DNA of 64,000 bases from Pseudomonas plecoglossicida NBRC 103162 = DSM 15088 (GTDB lineage: Bacteria; Pseudomonadota; Gammaproteobacteria; Pseudomonadales; Pseudomonadaceae). Every line of letters starts with the position of its first letter. The stretch's first letter is position 1. The notes under the pieces were generated by a model, which was given only the letters and a program-made list of their open reading frames with translations, did no database searches and was not told the origin of the DNA. Shown here in pieces: positions 34,192 to 43,947 of this stretch. The stretch lies in the NCBI RefSeq assembly GCF_000730665.1, contig NZ_BBIV01000003.1:22759-86758 (forward strand), read 5' to 3'. The position numbers and the translations under genes are program-made.

Positions 34192-36018
34192 ATGCACCCG
34201 CGCATCCTTGAGGTCACCCAACGGCTGATCGAACGCAGCCGTGCCACCCGTGAACGCTACCTGAAGCTGATTCACGGCGCGGCCAGTGACGGACCCATGC
34301 GGGCCAGCCTGCAATGCGCCAACTTCGCCCATGGCGTGGCCGGGTGCGGCACCGACGACAAGCAGAGCCTGCGGCTGATGAACGCGGCCAACGTGGCCAT
34401 TGTCTCGGCCTACAACGACATGCTGTCGGCCCACCAGCCCTACGTGCACTTCCCCGAACAGATCAAGCAGGCCCTGCGCGAGGTCGGCTCGGTCGGCCAG
34501 TTTGCCGGCGGTGTGCCGGCCATGTGCGATGGCGTGACCCAGGGTGAGCCTGGCATGGAGCTGGCCATCGCCAGCCGTGAAGTGATCGCCATGTCCACCG
34601 CAGTGGCGCTGTCGCACAACATGTTCGATGCGGCGCTGATGCTCGGTATCTGCGACAAGATCGTGCCCGGGCTGATGATGGGCGCGCTGCGCTTCGGCCA
34701 TCTGCCGACCATTTTCGTGCCCGGCGGGCCGATGGTTTCGGGCATTTCCAACAAGCAGAAGGCCGATGTCCGCCAGCGCTATGCCGAGGGCAAGGCCAGC
34801 CGCGAGGAGCTGCTGGAGTCGGAAATGAACTCCTACCACAGCCCTGGCACCTGCACCTTCTACGGCACCGCCAACACCAACCAGCTGGTGATGGAAGTCA
34901 TGGGCCTGCACCTGCCCGGAGCATCGTTCGTCAACCCGTACACCCCGCTGCGCGATGCCCTCACTGCCGAGGCCGCGCAGCAGGTCACGCGCCTGACCAA
35001 GGCCAGTGGCAGCTTCATGCCGCTGGGCGAGATCGTCGACGAGAAGGCGCTGGTCAACTCGATCGTCGCCTTGCACGCCACCGGCGGCTCGACCAACCAC
35101 ACCCTGCACATCCCGGCGATCGCCCAGGCGGCTGGTATCCAGCTGACCTGGCAGGACATGGCCGACCTCTCCGAGGTGGTGCCGACCCTGTCCCACGTCT
35201 ACCCCAACGGCAAGGCCGATATCAACCACTTCCAGGCCGCGGGCGGCATGGCCTTCCTGATCCGTGAGCTGCTCGATGCCGGGCTGCTGCACGAAGACGT
35301 CAATACCGTGGCCGGCCCCGGCCTGCGTCGCTACACCCAGGAACCGTTCCTCGACAACGGCAAGCTGGTGTGGCGCGAAGGGCCACGGCAGAGCCTGGAC
35401 GAAAGCATCCTGCGCCCGGTGGCGCGGCCGTTCTCGGCCGAAGGGGGGCTGCGGGTGATGGAAGGCAACCTTGGCCGCGGGGTGATGAAAGTCTCTGCCG
35501 TGGCCCCCGAGCACCAGGTGGTCGAAGCACCGGCGCGGATCTTCCATGACCAGCAGTCGCTGGCCGATGCTTTCAAGGCCGGCGAGCTGGAGCGCGACTT
35601 CGTCGCCGTGGTGCGCTTCCAGGGCCCGCGCTGCAACGGCATGCCCGAGCTGCACAAGCTGACGCCGTTCCTTGGTGTGCTGCAGGACCGTGGCTACAAG
35701 GTCGCATTGGTGACCGACGGGCGCATGTCTGGCGCCTCGGGGAAGATCCCGGCAGCCATTCACGTTTGTCCCGAAGCCTTTGACGGTGGCCCGCTGGCGC
35801 GGGTTCGCGACGGTGATATCGTGCGGGTCGATGGTATCGAAGGTACGCTGCGGGTCATGGTCTCGGCCGAAGAGCTGGCCAGTCGCGACCTGCCCGCGCC
35901 GCCCCAGGGCAACGACCTGGGCTGTGGCCGCGAGCTGTTCGGCTTCATGCGCATGGCGTTCAGCCCGGCAGAGCAGGGTGCGAGCGCCTTCACCTCGGCC
36001 CTGGAGAACCTCAAATGA
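34192..36018 (+). CDS. edd: Phosphogluconate dehydratase
   Basis: Dehydrates 6-phosphogluconate to 2-keto-3-deoxy-6-phosphogluconate, the first committed Entner-Doudoroff step. The 608 residues belong to the IlvD/Edd family of [4Fe-4S] dehydratases. Family motifs [20 protein letters not shown] (about 105-124), CDKIVPG (about 154) and [16 protein letters not shown] [14 protein letters not shown] (about 217-230) give the cluster cysteines, and [18 protein letters not shown] lies near 505-522. It overlaps glk by 4 bp and leads the edd-glk-gltR-gtrS unit. Confidence 0.98.
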   Translation: MHPRILEVTQRLIERSRATRERYLKLIHGAASDGPMRASLQCANFAHGVAGCGTDDKQSLRLMNAANVAIVSAYNDMLSAHQPYVHFPEQIKQALREVGSVGQFAGGVPAMCDGVTQGEPGMELAIASREVIAMSTAVALSHNMFDAALMLGICDKIVPGLMMGALRFGHLPTIFVPGGPMVSGISNKQKADVRQRYAEGKASREELLESEMNSYHSPGTCTFYGTANTNQLVMEVMGLHLPGASFVNPYTPLRDALTAEAAQQVTRLTKASGSFMPLGEIVDEKALVNSIVALHATGGSTNHTLHIPAIAQAAGIQLTWQDMADLSEVVPTLSHVYPNGKADINHFQAAGGMAFLIRELLDAGLLHEDVNTVAGPGLRRYTQEPFLDNGKLVWREGPRQSLDESILRPVARPFSAEGGLRVMEGNLGRGVMKVSAVAPEHQVVEAPARIFHDQQSLADAFKAGELERDFVAVVRFQGPRCNGMPELHKLTPFLGVLQDRGYKVALVTDGRMSGASGKIPAAIHVCPEAFDGGPLARVRDGDIVRVDGIEGTLRVMVSAEELASRDLPAPPQGNDLGCGRELFGFMRMAFSPAEQGASAFTSALENLK

Positions 36019-36974
36019 AGGACCTGCTGGTTGGCGACATCGGTGGCACCAATGCCCGTTTTGCGTTGTGGCGTGACAACCAGCTGCATGACGTGAAGGT
36101 GTTCGCCACGGCGGACTACACCAGCCCCGAGCAGGCCATCGAGGCCTACCTGCACGACCAGGGCATTGCCCGAGGAGGGTTGTCGGCGGTGTGCCTGGCG
36201 GTAGCCGGGCCGGTCGATGGCGATGAGTTTCGCTTCACCAACAACCATTGGCGCCTGAGCCGCAGTGCCTTCTGCAAGACCTTGCTGGTCGAGCAGTTGC
36301 TGCTGATCAACGACTTCTCGGCCATGGCCCTCGGCATGACGCGACTCAAGCCCGGAGAATTTAGCGAGGTGTGCCCTGGTCAGGCCGACCCGGTACGGCC
36401 GGCGCTGGTGATCGGCCCTGGGACCGGGCTTGGCGTCGGCAGCCTGCTGCGCCTGGGTGAGCGGCGCTGGCAGGCCCTGCCGGGCGAGGGCGGGCATGTC
36501 GACCTGCCGGTGGGCAATGCCCGCGAGGCGGCCCTGCACCAGCAGATTCACCAGCAGATAGGCCATGTCAGCGCCGAGACGGTGCTCAGTGGCGGTGGTC
36601 TTGTTCGTTTGTATCAGGCCATGTGCGCGCTGGACGGTGACACGCCGCGTCACAAGACCCCGGCGCAGATCACCGATGCCGCGTTGAATGGCGAACCGCG
36701 GGCGTTGGCGGTGGTCGAGCAGTTCTGCCGTTTCCTTGGGCGGGTGGCCGGTAACAATGTGCTGACCCTGGGCGCGCGCGGTGGGGTCTATATTGTCGGC
36801 GGTGTCATCCCGCGGTTTGCCGAGTTGTTCCTGCGCAGTGGCTTTGCTGCGAGTTTTGCCGACAAGGGGTGCATGAGTGGTTACTTCGCCGGGGTGCCGG
36901 TGTGGCTGGTGACGGCGGAGTTTTCCGGGTTGCTGGGCGCCGGGGTGGCCTTGCAGCAGGCGTTGGATCATTGA
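36015..36974 (+). CDS. glk: Glucokinase
   Basis: Phosphorylates imported glucose to glucose-6-phosphate with ATP. The 319 residues are of the bacterial ROK-unrelated Glk family: phosphate motif [16 protein letters not shown] at the N-terminus, [12 protein letters not shown] near 98-108, and GPGTGLGVG near 135-143. The ATG overlaps the edd stop, indicating coupled translation. It is needed for the GtsABCD uptake branch encoded downstream. A REP pair separates it from gltR. Confidence 0.96.
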   Translation: MKDLLVGDIGGTNARFALWRDNQLHDVKVFATADYTSPEQAIEAYLHDQGIARGGLSAVCLAVAGPVDGDEFRFTNNHWRLSRSAFCKTLLVEQLLLINDFSAMALGMTRLKPGEFSEVCPGQADPVRPALVIGPGTGLGVGSLLRLGERRWQALPGEGGHVDLPVGNAREAALHQQIHQQIGHVSAETVLSGGGLVRLYQAMCALDGDTPRHKTPAQITDAALNGEPRALAVVEQFCRFLGRVAGNNVLTLGARGGVYIVGGVIPRFAELFLRSGFAASFADKGCMSGYFAGVPVWLVTAEFSGLLGAGVALQQALDH

Positions 36975-36984
36975 TTTGACAATG

Positions 36985-37099
36985 GGGCTGCTGCGCAGCC
37001 CAATCGCTGGCAAGCCAGCTCCTACAGGTGCCGTGTGATCCCTGGGGGCGCGGTCTCTGTGGGAGCTGGCTTGCCAGCGATTGGGGCGCGAAGCGGCCC
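36985..37099. repeat. REP-type inverted repeats between glk and gltR
   Basis: A GGGCTG/CAGCCC hairpin is followed by two inverted REP copies (ATCGCTGGCAAGCCAGCTCC ... AGCTGGCTTGCCAGCGAT) about 43 bp apart. The cores read CGCTGGC rather than CGCCGGC, with compensating changes in both arms. Confidence 0.88.
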
Positions 37100-37149
37100 C
37101 TGAAGCAGGCAACAAAGACCTGTGACAACAACAAGAGGGGCGGGACACC

Positions 37150-37875
37150 TTGAGCACTGCCGGTAAATCGATCCTGATGGTCGACGACGACCAGGAAATC
37201 CGTGAGCTGCTGCAAACCTACCTGAGCCGTGCAGGTTTGCAGGTGCATGCCGAAGCCGATGGCATGGGCTTTCGTCGGGCGCTGGAAAGCACCCCGTGCG
37301 ACCTGGTCATCCTCGATGTGATGCTGCCCGACGAAGACGGCTTCAGCCTGTGCCGCTGGGTGCGTCAGCACCCACGCCAGTCGCGGGTACCGATCATCAT
37401 GCTGACGGCCAGTTCCGACGAAGCCGATCGGGTCATCGGCCTGGAGCTGGGCGCCGACGACTACCTGGGCAAACCGTTCAGCCCGCGTGAACTGCAGGCA
37501 CGGATCAAGGCCCTGCTGCGCCGCGCGGAGTTCGGCCAGGCAGCATCGGCCAGCGCCGTACTGGCCTTCGACGACTGGCGCCTGGATACGGTCAGCCACC
37601 GCCTGTTCCACCGCGATGGCGAAGAAGTGATCCTCTCGGGGGCCGACTTTGCCTTGCTCAAGCTGTTTCTCGATCACCCTCAGCAGATCCTCGACCGCGA
37701 CACCATCGGCAACGCCACCCGTGGGCGCGAGCCGATGCCACTGGACCGCATCGTCGACATGGCCGTCAGCCGCTTGCGCCAGCGGCTGCGCGACACCGAC
37801 AAGCCGCCACGGCTGATTCGCACCGTGCGCGGCAGTGGCTACCTGTTGGCAGCCCATGTCTGCTGCGCGGGTTGA
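37150..37875 (+). CDS. gltR: Glucose-responsive two-component response regulator (GltR-like)
   Basis: OmpR/PhoB-type response regulator of 241 residues. The receiver domain (about 5-120) has the acidic pair DDD near residue 13, the phospho-acceptor Asp in VILDVMLPDEDG near 57, and the Lys in GKPFSP near 109. The C-terminal winged helix (about 140-235) ends TVRGSGYLL. A TTG start at 37150 follows a GAGGGG ribosome-binding site. It overlaps the kinase gene by 20 bp. In Pseudomonas, GltR/GtrS control glucose uptake genes, here gtsABCD-oprB just downstream. Confidence 0.92.
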   Translation: MSTAGKSILMVDDDQEIRELLQTYLSRAGLQVHAEADGMGFRRALESTPCDLVILDVMLPDEDGFSLCRWVRQHPRQSRVPIIMLTASSDEADRVIGLELGADDYLGKPFSPRELQARIKALLRRAEFGQAASASAVLAFDDWRLDTVSHRLFHRDGEEVILSGADFALLKLFLDHPQQILDRDTIGNATRGREPMPLDRIVDMAVSRLRQRLRDTDKPPRLIRTVRGSGYLLAAHVCCAG

Positions 37876-39310
37876 GCGGCGCTGGCGCCTGCTGCCCCGC
37901 TCGCTGCTGGGGCGCATGCTGCTGTTGACCCTGCTGGTGGTGCTGCTGGCCCAGGGCCTGTCCAGCCTGATCTGGGTCGCCCAGTTGCGCGCCAGCCAGT
38001 TGCAGGGGTTGCGTGCCAGCGCCAGCAGCCTTGCCCACTCGATGAGCGCCAGTGTCAGCTACTTCCGCTCGCTGCCGGTGGCCTACCGGCCCATGGTGCT
38101 CGACCAGCTGCGCAGCATGGGCGGTACGCGCTTCTTCGTGTCGCTCAACGACAAGCCGCTGGACATGCCGGTATTGCCCGTCACACCGCGCAAACAGGCC
38201 GTCATCGAGGTGTTCCAGCAGGTGCTGCACGAGCGCCTGGGGGCACAGATGGACATCTCCGTGGAATTCGTCGGCCCCGATGATCTGCGCATCTTCAACA
38301 GCGGCCTGAAGCTCGATGAGTTGCCGCGGTCGTGGGCCCACTATTCGCTGACCCTGGAGCCGCTCAACCCGCCGGTACTGGTCACCCAGATTCGCTTGGA
38401 CGAAGGCGAATGGCTGTACATCGCCTCGCTGTTGCCCGAGCCCTACACCAGCCTTGAAACCGAGCGCCTGCCGCGTCAGCAGATCGGTTTCATCGTCCTG
38501 ACCACTGTGTTGCTGTTGCTGTTCATCGGCCTGCTGGTGCACTGGCAGAGTTGGCCGCTCAAGCGACTGGCCCGCGCGGCACGGGAACTGTCGCTGGGCG
38601 CGGATGTGGCGCCGGTGGCCGAAGGCGGCGGTAGCGAGGTGGTCGAAGTAGCGCGGGCCTTCAACAGCATGCGCGAGCGCATCAGCCGTTACCTGACCGA
38701 GCGATCGCAATTGTTCAGCGCGATATCCCATGACCTGCGCACGCCGATCACCCGGCTGCGACTGCGTGTGGAGCTGTTGGAGGACGAGCGCCTGCAGGCC
38801 AAGTTCAGCCAGGACCTGGACGAGCTGGAGCTGCTGGTCAAAGGCGCATTGCAATGCGTGAAGGACACCGACATCCACGAGAACATCGAGCCGATCGACC
38901 TCAACCAGGTGCTGGAAATCCTCGCCGAGCCGTACCTGGGCGATGGCCGCATCACGGTCGAGGGGCGGGCGCTGGCGCCGTATCCGGGCAAGCCCCTGGC
39001 GGTGCGGCGCTGCATCGGCAACCTGATCGACAACGCCATCAAATATGGCGAAAGGGCCCGCCTGCGCATCATCGACAGCACCGAAGGCTTCGTGCTGCAG
39101 GTGGATGACCAGGGCCCAGGCGTTCCGCAGCAACGCCTGGAGCAGGTGTTCGAGCCGCACTTTCGCTTGGCGGGGCAGCAGCAAGGGTACGGCCTGGGGT
39201 TGGGGATCGCGCGCAACATCGCCCATAGCCATGGTGGCGAGGTGAGCTTGCTCAACTTGCGGGAGGGGGGGTTGCGGGTGACCTTGCATCTGCCGCGAGG
39301 GGTGGATTGA
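37856..39310 (+). CDS. gtrS: Sensor histidine kinase GtrS-like
   Basis: Membrane histidine kinase partner of GltR. The 484 residues have a first membrane segment (about 18-40), a periplasmic sensor region (about 45-205), a second membrane segment (about 213-230), HAMP (about 230-280), a HisKA dimerisation helix with ISHDLRTPITRLR (H-box His near 291) and an ATPase domain (about 380-484) with NLIDNAIKYG and DQGPGVP. In P. aeruginosa GtrS binds 2-ketogluconate and 6-phosphogluconate. The ATG at 37856 is preferred over an upstream GTG inside gltR. Confidence 0.93.
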   Translation: MSAARVERRWRLLPRSLLGRMLLLTLLVVLLAQGLSSLIWVAQLRASQLQGLRASASSLAHSMSASVSYFRSLPVAYRPMVLDQLRSMGGTRFFVSLNDKPLDMPVLPVTPRKQAVIEVFQQVLHERLGAQMDISVEFVGPDDLRIFNSGLKLDELPRSWAHYSLTLEPLNPPVLVTQIRLDEGEWLYIASLLPEPYTSLETERLPRQQIGFIVLTTVLLLLFIGLLVHWQSWPLKRLARAARELSLGADVAPVAEGGGSEVVEVARAFNSMRERISRYLTERSQLFSAISHDLRTPITRLRLRVELLEDERLQAKFSQDLDELELLVKGALQCVKDTDIHENIEPIDLNQVLEILAEPYLGDGRITVEGRALAPYPGKPLAVRRCIGNLIDNAIKYGERARLRIIDSTEGFVLQVDDQGPGVPQQRLEQVFEPHFRLAGQQQGYGLGLGIARNIAHSHGGEVSLLNLREGGLRVTLHLPRGVD

Positions 39311-39329
39311 GCCTGATGGCCCTATCGCC

Positions 39330-39400
39330 GGCAATGTCACCGCCCGGTGACACACGCACCGGCCTTCGTGACATCCCGGCCAGGACGGCTGGCTAGACTC
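39330..39400 (+). promoter_or_regulatory. Shared sugar-promoter module, copy 1 (upstream of AGE-family gene)
   Basis: Contains a perfect 18-bp palindrome TGTCACC-N4-GGTGACA (39335-39352), a further half-site CGTGACA 21 bp downstream (39367-39373), and a TAGACT -10-like hexamer (39394-39399) without a good -35. The same order and spacing recur upstream of gtsA. An activator site is inferred; GltR from the adjacent gene pair is the obvious candidate but unproven. Confidence 0.7.
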
Positions 39401-39430
39401 TGCAAACCTCAGGCATGGAAGTAGCCGCAC

Positions 39431-40654
39431 ATGGACACCCTGGATTTCCCCACCGAGCCCTGGCTCAAGGCCGAAGGCCAGCGCCTGCTGTCTTTCGCCA
39501 AGGCCTCGCGGACGGCGCATGGCTTCGCCAGCCTGGACGCACAAGGCCGGCTGCCACCCGGCGCCACCGCCGACACCCTCAACACCGCCCGCATGACCCA
39601 CAGCTTCGCGCTGGCCCACCTGCAGGGTGAACCCGGCTGCCTGGCGCTGGTCGAGCACGGTGTGGCGGCCTTGCGCGGGCCCTTGCATGACGCCCGCAAC
39701 GGCGGCTGGTTCGGCGCTCCCTTCGGACTCGGCGACAACGGCAAGGCCGCCTACCTGCATGCCTTCGTCGCCCTGGCCGCCAGTTCTGCCGTGGTGGCGG
39801 GCGCCCACGGTGCGCAAGGGTTGCTGGTGGATGCGATCCGCATCATCGAGGCGCGCTTCTGGCGTGAAGAAGAGGGTGCGTTGTGCGAGTCCTACACCAG
39901 CGACTGGCAACGCCCTGAAGCCTACCGGGGCGCCAACAGCAACATGCACGCCACCGAAGCGTTCCTGGCCCTGGCCGATGTCACCGGCGACACCCTCTGG
40001 CTGGAGCGCGCCCTGCTCATCGCCGAACGCATCATCTACCGGCATGCCGCGATCAACGGCTTTCGCGTCAACGAACATTTCGATACGCACTGGCGACCCT
40101 TGGCAGGCTACAACGGCGATAACCCTGCCGATCACTTTCGCCCCCATGGCGTCACGCCCGGCCACGGCTTCGAATGGTCGCGCCTGCTTCTGCACCTGGA
40201 GGCGGCGCGGCGCCAGGCCGGGCTGTCGGCGCCCGAGTGGCTGCTGGAATGTGCCCGTGGCCTGTTCGACAGCGCCTGCCGACTGGCATGGAGCGTCGAT
40301 GGCCAGGAAGGCATTGTCTACACCCTGGACTGGGATGGTCGGCCACAGGTGCGCGAGCGCCTCCACTGGGTGCATGCAGAGGCCAGCGCCAGCGCCGCAG
40401 CGCTCTTGCGGCGTACCGGCGAGCAACAGTATGGCCATTGGTACCGGCGCTATTGGCAGTTCATCGACCGCCACCTCATCGACCGCAGTGCCGGCAGCTG
40501 GCACCACCAGCTCGACCCTGCGAATAAGCCGGCCGGCACTATCTGGGCCGGCAAGCCGGACCTCTATCACGCCTATCAAGCCGTGTTGTTGCCTGGGCTG
40601 GCGCTGGCGCCCAGCCTGGCGACGGGATTGGCGGGCAATGTCACCAAACGATGA
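39431..40654 (+). CDS. AGE-family sugar isomerase (mannose isomerase-like)
   Basis: A 407-residue protein of the N-acylglucosamine 2-epimerase / mannose isomerase / cellobiose epimerase superfamily, an (alpha/alpha)6 barrel. Family features include [10 protein letters not shown] near 57-66, [16 protein letters not shown] near 165-180 with the active-site His, [13 protein letters not shown] near 245-257, and [11 protein letters not shown] near 315. The length and the NMHATEA and GHGFEW motifs fit D-mannose isomerase (mannose to fructose) best. It has no signal peptide, so it acts in the cytoplasm. Its promoter resembles that of gtsA, implying coregulation with glucose uptake. The true substrate is not shown. 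Confidence 0.85.
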   Translation: MDTLDFPTEPWLKAEGQRLLSFAKASRTAHGFASLDAQGRLPPGATADTLNTARMTHSFALAHLQGEPGCLALVEHGVAALRGPLHDARNGGWFGAPFGLGDNGKAAYLHAFVALAASSAVVAGAHGAQGLLVDAIRIIEARFWREEEGALCESYTSDWQRPEAYRGANSNMHATEAFLALADVTGDTLWLERALLIAERIIYRHAAINGFRVNEHFDTHWRPLAGYNGDNPADHFRPHGVTPGHGFEWSRLLLHLEAARRQAGLSAPEWLLECARGLFDSACRLAWSVDGQEGIVYTLDWDGRPQVRERLHWVHAEASASAAALLRRTGEQQYGHWYRRYWQFIDRHLIDRSAGSWHHQLDPANKPAGTIWAGKPDLYHAYQAVLLPGLALAPSLATGLAGNVTKR

Positions 40655-40705
40655 CATTCACGCATCGCTTCGTTACCTGGCGCAGCGAGCACCCTGTTTA
40701 GACTC
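40634..40705 (+). promoter_or_regulatory. Shared sugar-promoter module, copy 2 (upstream of gtsA)
   Basis: Imperfect palindrome TGTCACC-N4-GATGACA (40639-40656), a CGTTACC half-site (40671-40677) and TAGACT (40699-40704). It aligns base for base with copy 1 over the first 40 bp and within one base to the -10. The module begins inside the last codons of the AGE-family gene. Confidence 0.7.
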
Positions 40706-40757
40706 CATGCAATGCAAGCGATCGACTTGCCGGCATAACAACAAGAAAGGTACTCCG

Positions 40758-42050
40758 ATGAATTCCACGCCCCGTCTCGCTGCCGCGATCTCCCTTGCCG
40801 CTGCCCTCCCGCTCAGTGCCTTGGCCGCCGATTCCAAAGGCAGCGTCGAGGTGGTGCACTGGTGGACGTCCGGTGGCGAAAAGGCCGCGGTCGATGTGCT
40901 CAAGGCCCAGGTCGAGAAAGATGGCGTCACCTGGAAGGACGGCGCTGTCGCCGGGGGTGGCGGTGCCACGGCAATGACCGTGCTCAAGAGTCGCGCTGTG
41001 GCAGGTAACCCGCCTGGCGTGGCCCAGATCAAGGGCCCGGACATCCAGGACTGGGCAGCCACCGGCCTGCTCGACCAGGATGTGCTCAAGGATGTGGCCA
41101 AGCAAGAGCAGTGGGACTCGCTGCTCGACAAGAAGGTCGCCGACACCGTGAAGTACGACGGTGACTACGTCGCCGTGCCGGTGAACATCCACCGCATCAA
41201 CTGGCTGTGGATCAACCCCGAAGTATTCAAGAAGGCCGGCATCGACAAGGCGCCGACCACCCTCGGCGAATTCTACGCTGCCGCCGATAAGCTCAAGACC
41301 GCCGGTTTCATCCCGCTCGCCCATGGTGGTCAGCCCTGGCAGGACAGCACCGTGTTCGAAAGCGTGGTGCTGTCGGTGATGGGCGTGGACGGCTACAAGA
41401 AAGCCCTGGTCGACCTCGACGACGGCACGCTCAAGGGGCCGGAAATGGTCAAGTCGCTGACCGAGCTGAAGAAGGTCGCCACCTACATGGACCCGGACGG
41501 CAAGGGCCAGGACTGGAACCTGGAGGCGGCCAAGGTCATCAACGGCAAGGCGGGCATGCAGATCATGGGCGACTGGGCCAAGAGCGAGTGGACCCTGGCG
41601 AAGAAAGTCGCCGGCAAGGACTACGAATGCGTGGCGTTCCCGGGCACCCAAAATGCCTTCCTGTACAACATCGACTCGCTGGTGGTGTTCAAGCAAAAGG
41701 ACGAAGGCACGGCGGCCGGCCAGCAGGATATTGCGCGCAAGGTGCTGGGGCAGGACTTCCAGAAAGTCTTCAGCACCAACAAGGGCTCGATCCCGGTGCG
41801 CAACGACATGCTCGCCGACATGGGCCAAGGCAAGAGCGGCTTCGATGTCTGCGCCGAGACCTCTGCCAAGGATTTCCTGGCCGATGCCAGGAACGGCGGC
41901 CTGCAGCCGAGCATGGCGCACAACATGGCCACCACGCTTGCCGTGCAGGGTGCGTTCTTCGATGTGGTGACCAACTACATCAACGACCCGAAGGCCGATC
42001 CGACCGATGCGGCGAAGAAACTGGCAGCGGCGGTGAAAGCGGCCAAGTAG
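40758..42050 (+). CDS. gtsA: Glucose ABC transporter, periplasmic binding protein
   Basis: High-affinity periplasmic glucose-binding protein. The 430 residues start [19 protein letters not shown] with a typical signal peptide cut after ALAA (near 24). The mature start [20 protein letters not shown] is characteristic of Pseudomonas/Thermus glucose-binding proteins of the solute-binding family 1. The frame is open far upstream inside the AGE-family gene, but that is a GC-rich shadow. It is first in gtsABCD, with a nested inverted repeat separating it from gtsB. Confidence 0.95.
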   Translation: MNSTPRLAAAISLAAALPLSALAADSKGSVEVVHWWTSGGEKAAVDVLKAQVEKDGVTWKDGAVAGGGGATAMTVLKSRAVAGNPPGVAQIKGPDIQDWAATGLLDQDVLKDVAKQEQWDSLLDKKVADTVKYDGDYVAVPVNIHRINWLWINPEVFKKAGIDKAPTTLGEFYAAADKLKTAGFIPLAHGGQPWQDSTVFESVVLSVMGVDGYKKALVDLDDGTLKGPEMVKSLTELKKVATYMDPDGKGQDWNLEAAKVINGKAGMQIMGDWAKSEWTLAKKVAGKDYECVAFPGTQNAFLYNIDSLVVFKQKDEGTAAGQQDIARKVLGQDFQKVFSTNKGSIPVRNDMLADMGQGKSGFDVCAETSAKDFLADARNGGLQPSMAHNMATTLAVQGAFFDVVTNYINDPKADPTDAAKKLAAAVKAAK

Positions 42051-42082
42051 CCGGTCTCGAAGCTGTAAACCCGGCCTGCCTT

Positions 42083-42167
42083 TGTAGGAGCGGGTTTACC
42101 CGCGATCCAGGGCGTAGCCCTGGCCATGCACCGCGCCGCATCCATCGCGGGTAAACCCGCTCCTACA
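42083..42167. repeat. Nested perfect inverted repeat between gtsA and gtsB
   Basis: Outer arms are 24 bp and perfectly complementary (42083-42106 with 42144-42167; core GTAGGAGCGGGTTTACCCGC). The 37-bp interior holds a second palindrome CCAGGGC-GTA-GCCCTGG (42107-42123). It is of a different class from the CGCCGGC REPs. It likely protects the gtsA message or damps expression of gtsBCD relative to the binding protein. Confidence 0.92.
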
Positions 42168-42203
42168 GGGGCGCGGTGCTCTCATGATTGTAGGAATCCA
42201 ACC

Positions 42204-43112
42204 ATGACTACAGCTACCGCCCAACTGCGGGCCTCCCCCCTGGACGCGCTGCAGCGCTGGCTGCCGAAACTGGTACTGGCGCCAAGCATGTTCATCATCC
42301 TGGTGGGCTTCTACGGCTACATCCTGTGGACCTTCGTCCTCTCCTTCACCACCTCGACCTTCCTGCCGACCTACAAATGGGCGGGCCTTGCGCAATACGC
42401 CCGGCTGTTCGAAAACGACCGCTGGTGGGTGGCGAGCAAGAACCTGCTGGTGTTCGGCGGGCTGTTCATCGCCATCAGCCTGGCCATCGGCGTGTTGCTG
42501 GCCGTGCTGCTGGACCAGCGCATCCGCCGCGAAGGCTTCATCCGCACCATTTACCTCTACCCCATGGCGCTGTCGATGATCGTCACCGGCACCGCCTGGA
42601 AGTGGCTGCTCAACCCCGGCATGGGCCTGGACAAGCTGCTGCGCGACTGGGGCTGGGAAGGCTTTCGCCTGGACTGGCTGATCGACCCTGACCGGGTGGT
42701 GTACTGCCTGGTGATCGCTGCCGTGTGGCAGGCCTCGGGTTTCATCATGGCGATGTTCCTTGCCGGCCTGCGCGGTGTCGATCCGTCGATCATCCGCGCC
42801 GCACAGATCGACGGTGCGAGCCTGCCGCGGATCTACTGGACCGTGGTGCTGCCCAGCCTGCGCCCGGTGTTCTTCAGTGCGCTGATGATCCTCTCGCACA
42901 TCGCCATCAAGAGCTTCGACCTGGTGGCGGCGATGACCGCGGGTGGGCCGGGATATTCGTCCGACCTGCCGGCGATGTTCATGTACTCGTTCACCTTCAG
43001 TCGCGGCCAGATGGGCATGGGCTCGGCCAGCGCCATCCTGATGCTCGGGGCGATCCTGGCGATCCTTGTGCCTTACCTGTACTCGGAGCTGCGGAGCAAA
43101 CGCCATGCATAA
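42204..43112 (+). CDS. gtsB: Glucose ABC transporter permease
   Basis: MalF-type inner-membrane permease of 302 residues with six predicted membrane segments. The EAA loop that contacts the ATPase is visible in RAAQIDGASLPRIYWTVVLPSLRPV (about 196-220). The start MTTATAQLRAS is used, because upstream in-frame residues come from the inverted repeat. It overlaps gtsC by 8 bp. Confidence 0.94.
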   Translation: MTTATAQLRASPLDALQRWLPKLVLAPSMFIILVGFYGYILWTFVLSFTTSTFLPTYKWAGLAQYARLFENDRWWVASKNLLVFGGLFIAISLAIGVLLAVLLDQRIRREGFIRTIYLYPMALSMIVTGTAWKWLLNPGMGLDKLLRDWGWEGFRLDWLIDPDRVVYCLVIAAVWQASGFIMAMFLAGLRGVDPSIIRAAQIDGASLPRIYWTVVLPSLRPVFFSALMILSHIAIKSFDLVAAMTAGGPGYSSDLPAMFMYSFTFSRGQMGMGSASAILMLGAILAILVPYLYSELRSKRHA

Positions 43113-43944
43113 CCCTGCTGCGAAAACGAGCCCGAGCCGGATTGCCATTCACATCGTGCTGCTGGCGGCTGTGCTGCTGTACCTGGTGCCGCTGGTCGTG
43201 ATGCTGCTGACCAGTTTCAAGACGCCGGAAGACATCAGCAGCGGCAATCTGCTGAGCTGGCCTGCGGTTGTCACCGGCATCGGCTGGATCAAGGCCTGGG
43301 ACACGGTGAGCGGCTACTTCTGGAACTCGATCATGATCACCGTGCCGGCGGTGCTGATCTCCACCGCCATTGGCGCGCTGAACGGTTATGTGTTGTCGAT
43401 GTGGCGCTTCCGGGGTTCGCAGCTGTTCTTCGGGCTGCTGCTGTTCGGCTGCTTCCTGCCGTTCCAGACCGTGCTGCTGCCGGCCTCGTTCACCCTTGGC
43501 AAGCTGGGCCTGGCCAGCACCACCGAGGGCCTGGTGCTGGTGCATGTGGTCTATGGCCTGGCGTTCACCACGCTGTTCTTTCGCAACTTCTACGTCAGCG
43601 TGCCCGATGCGCTGGTCAAGGCCGCGCGCCTGGATGGCGCCGGGTTCTTCACCATCTTCCGCCGCATCATCCTGCCGATGTCGACGCCGATCATCATGGT
43701 CTGCCTGATCTGGCAGTTCACCCAGATCTGGAACGACTTCCTGTTCGGCGTGGTGTTCTCCAGCGGCGATTCGCAACCGATCACCGTGGCCCTCAACAAC
43801 CTGGTCAACACCAGCACCGGGGCCAAGGAATACAACGTCGACATGGCGGCGGCGATGATCGCCGGCCTGCCAACCCTGCTGGTCTACGTGGTGGCAGGCA
43901 AGTATTTCGTCCGCGGGCTCACCGCCGGCGCCGTCAAGGGGTAA
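43105..43944 (+). CDS. gtsC: Glucose ABC transporter permease
   Basis: MalG-type permease of 279 residues with six membrane segments. The EAA loop reads VKAARLDGAGFFTIFRRIILPMSTP (about 172-196). The start MHNPAAKTSPSR lies inside the end of gtsB. It pairs with GtsB to form the membrane channel powered by GtsD. Confidence 0.94.
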   Translation: MHNPAAKTSPSRIAIHIVLLAAVLLYLVPLVVMLLTSFKTPEDISSGNLLSWPAVVTGIGWIKAWDTVSGYFWNSIMITVPAVLISTAIGALNGYVLSMWRFRGSQLFFGLLLFGCFLPFQTVLLPASFTLGKLGLASTTEGLVLVHVVYGLAFTTLFFRNFYVSVPDALVKAARLDGAGFFTIFRRIILPMSTPIIMVCLIWQFTQIWNDFLFGVVFSSGDSQPITVALNNLVNTSTGAKEYNVDMAAAMIAGLPTLLVYVVAGKYFVRGLTAGAVKG

Positions 43945-43947
43945 GTC

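Noticed and set aside
37766..40657. A 963-codon minus-strand open frame across gltR, gtrS and the AGE-family gene
   Set aside because: It spans three well-supported genes on the other strand and has low-complexity Gln/His-rich composition.
39627..40757. In-frame upstream extension that would fuse extra sequence to gtsA
   Set aside because: The internal ATG at 40758 begins a proper signal peptide, and the upstream frame overlaps the AGE-family gene in another frame.
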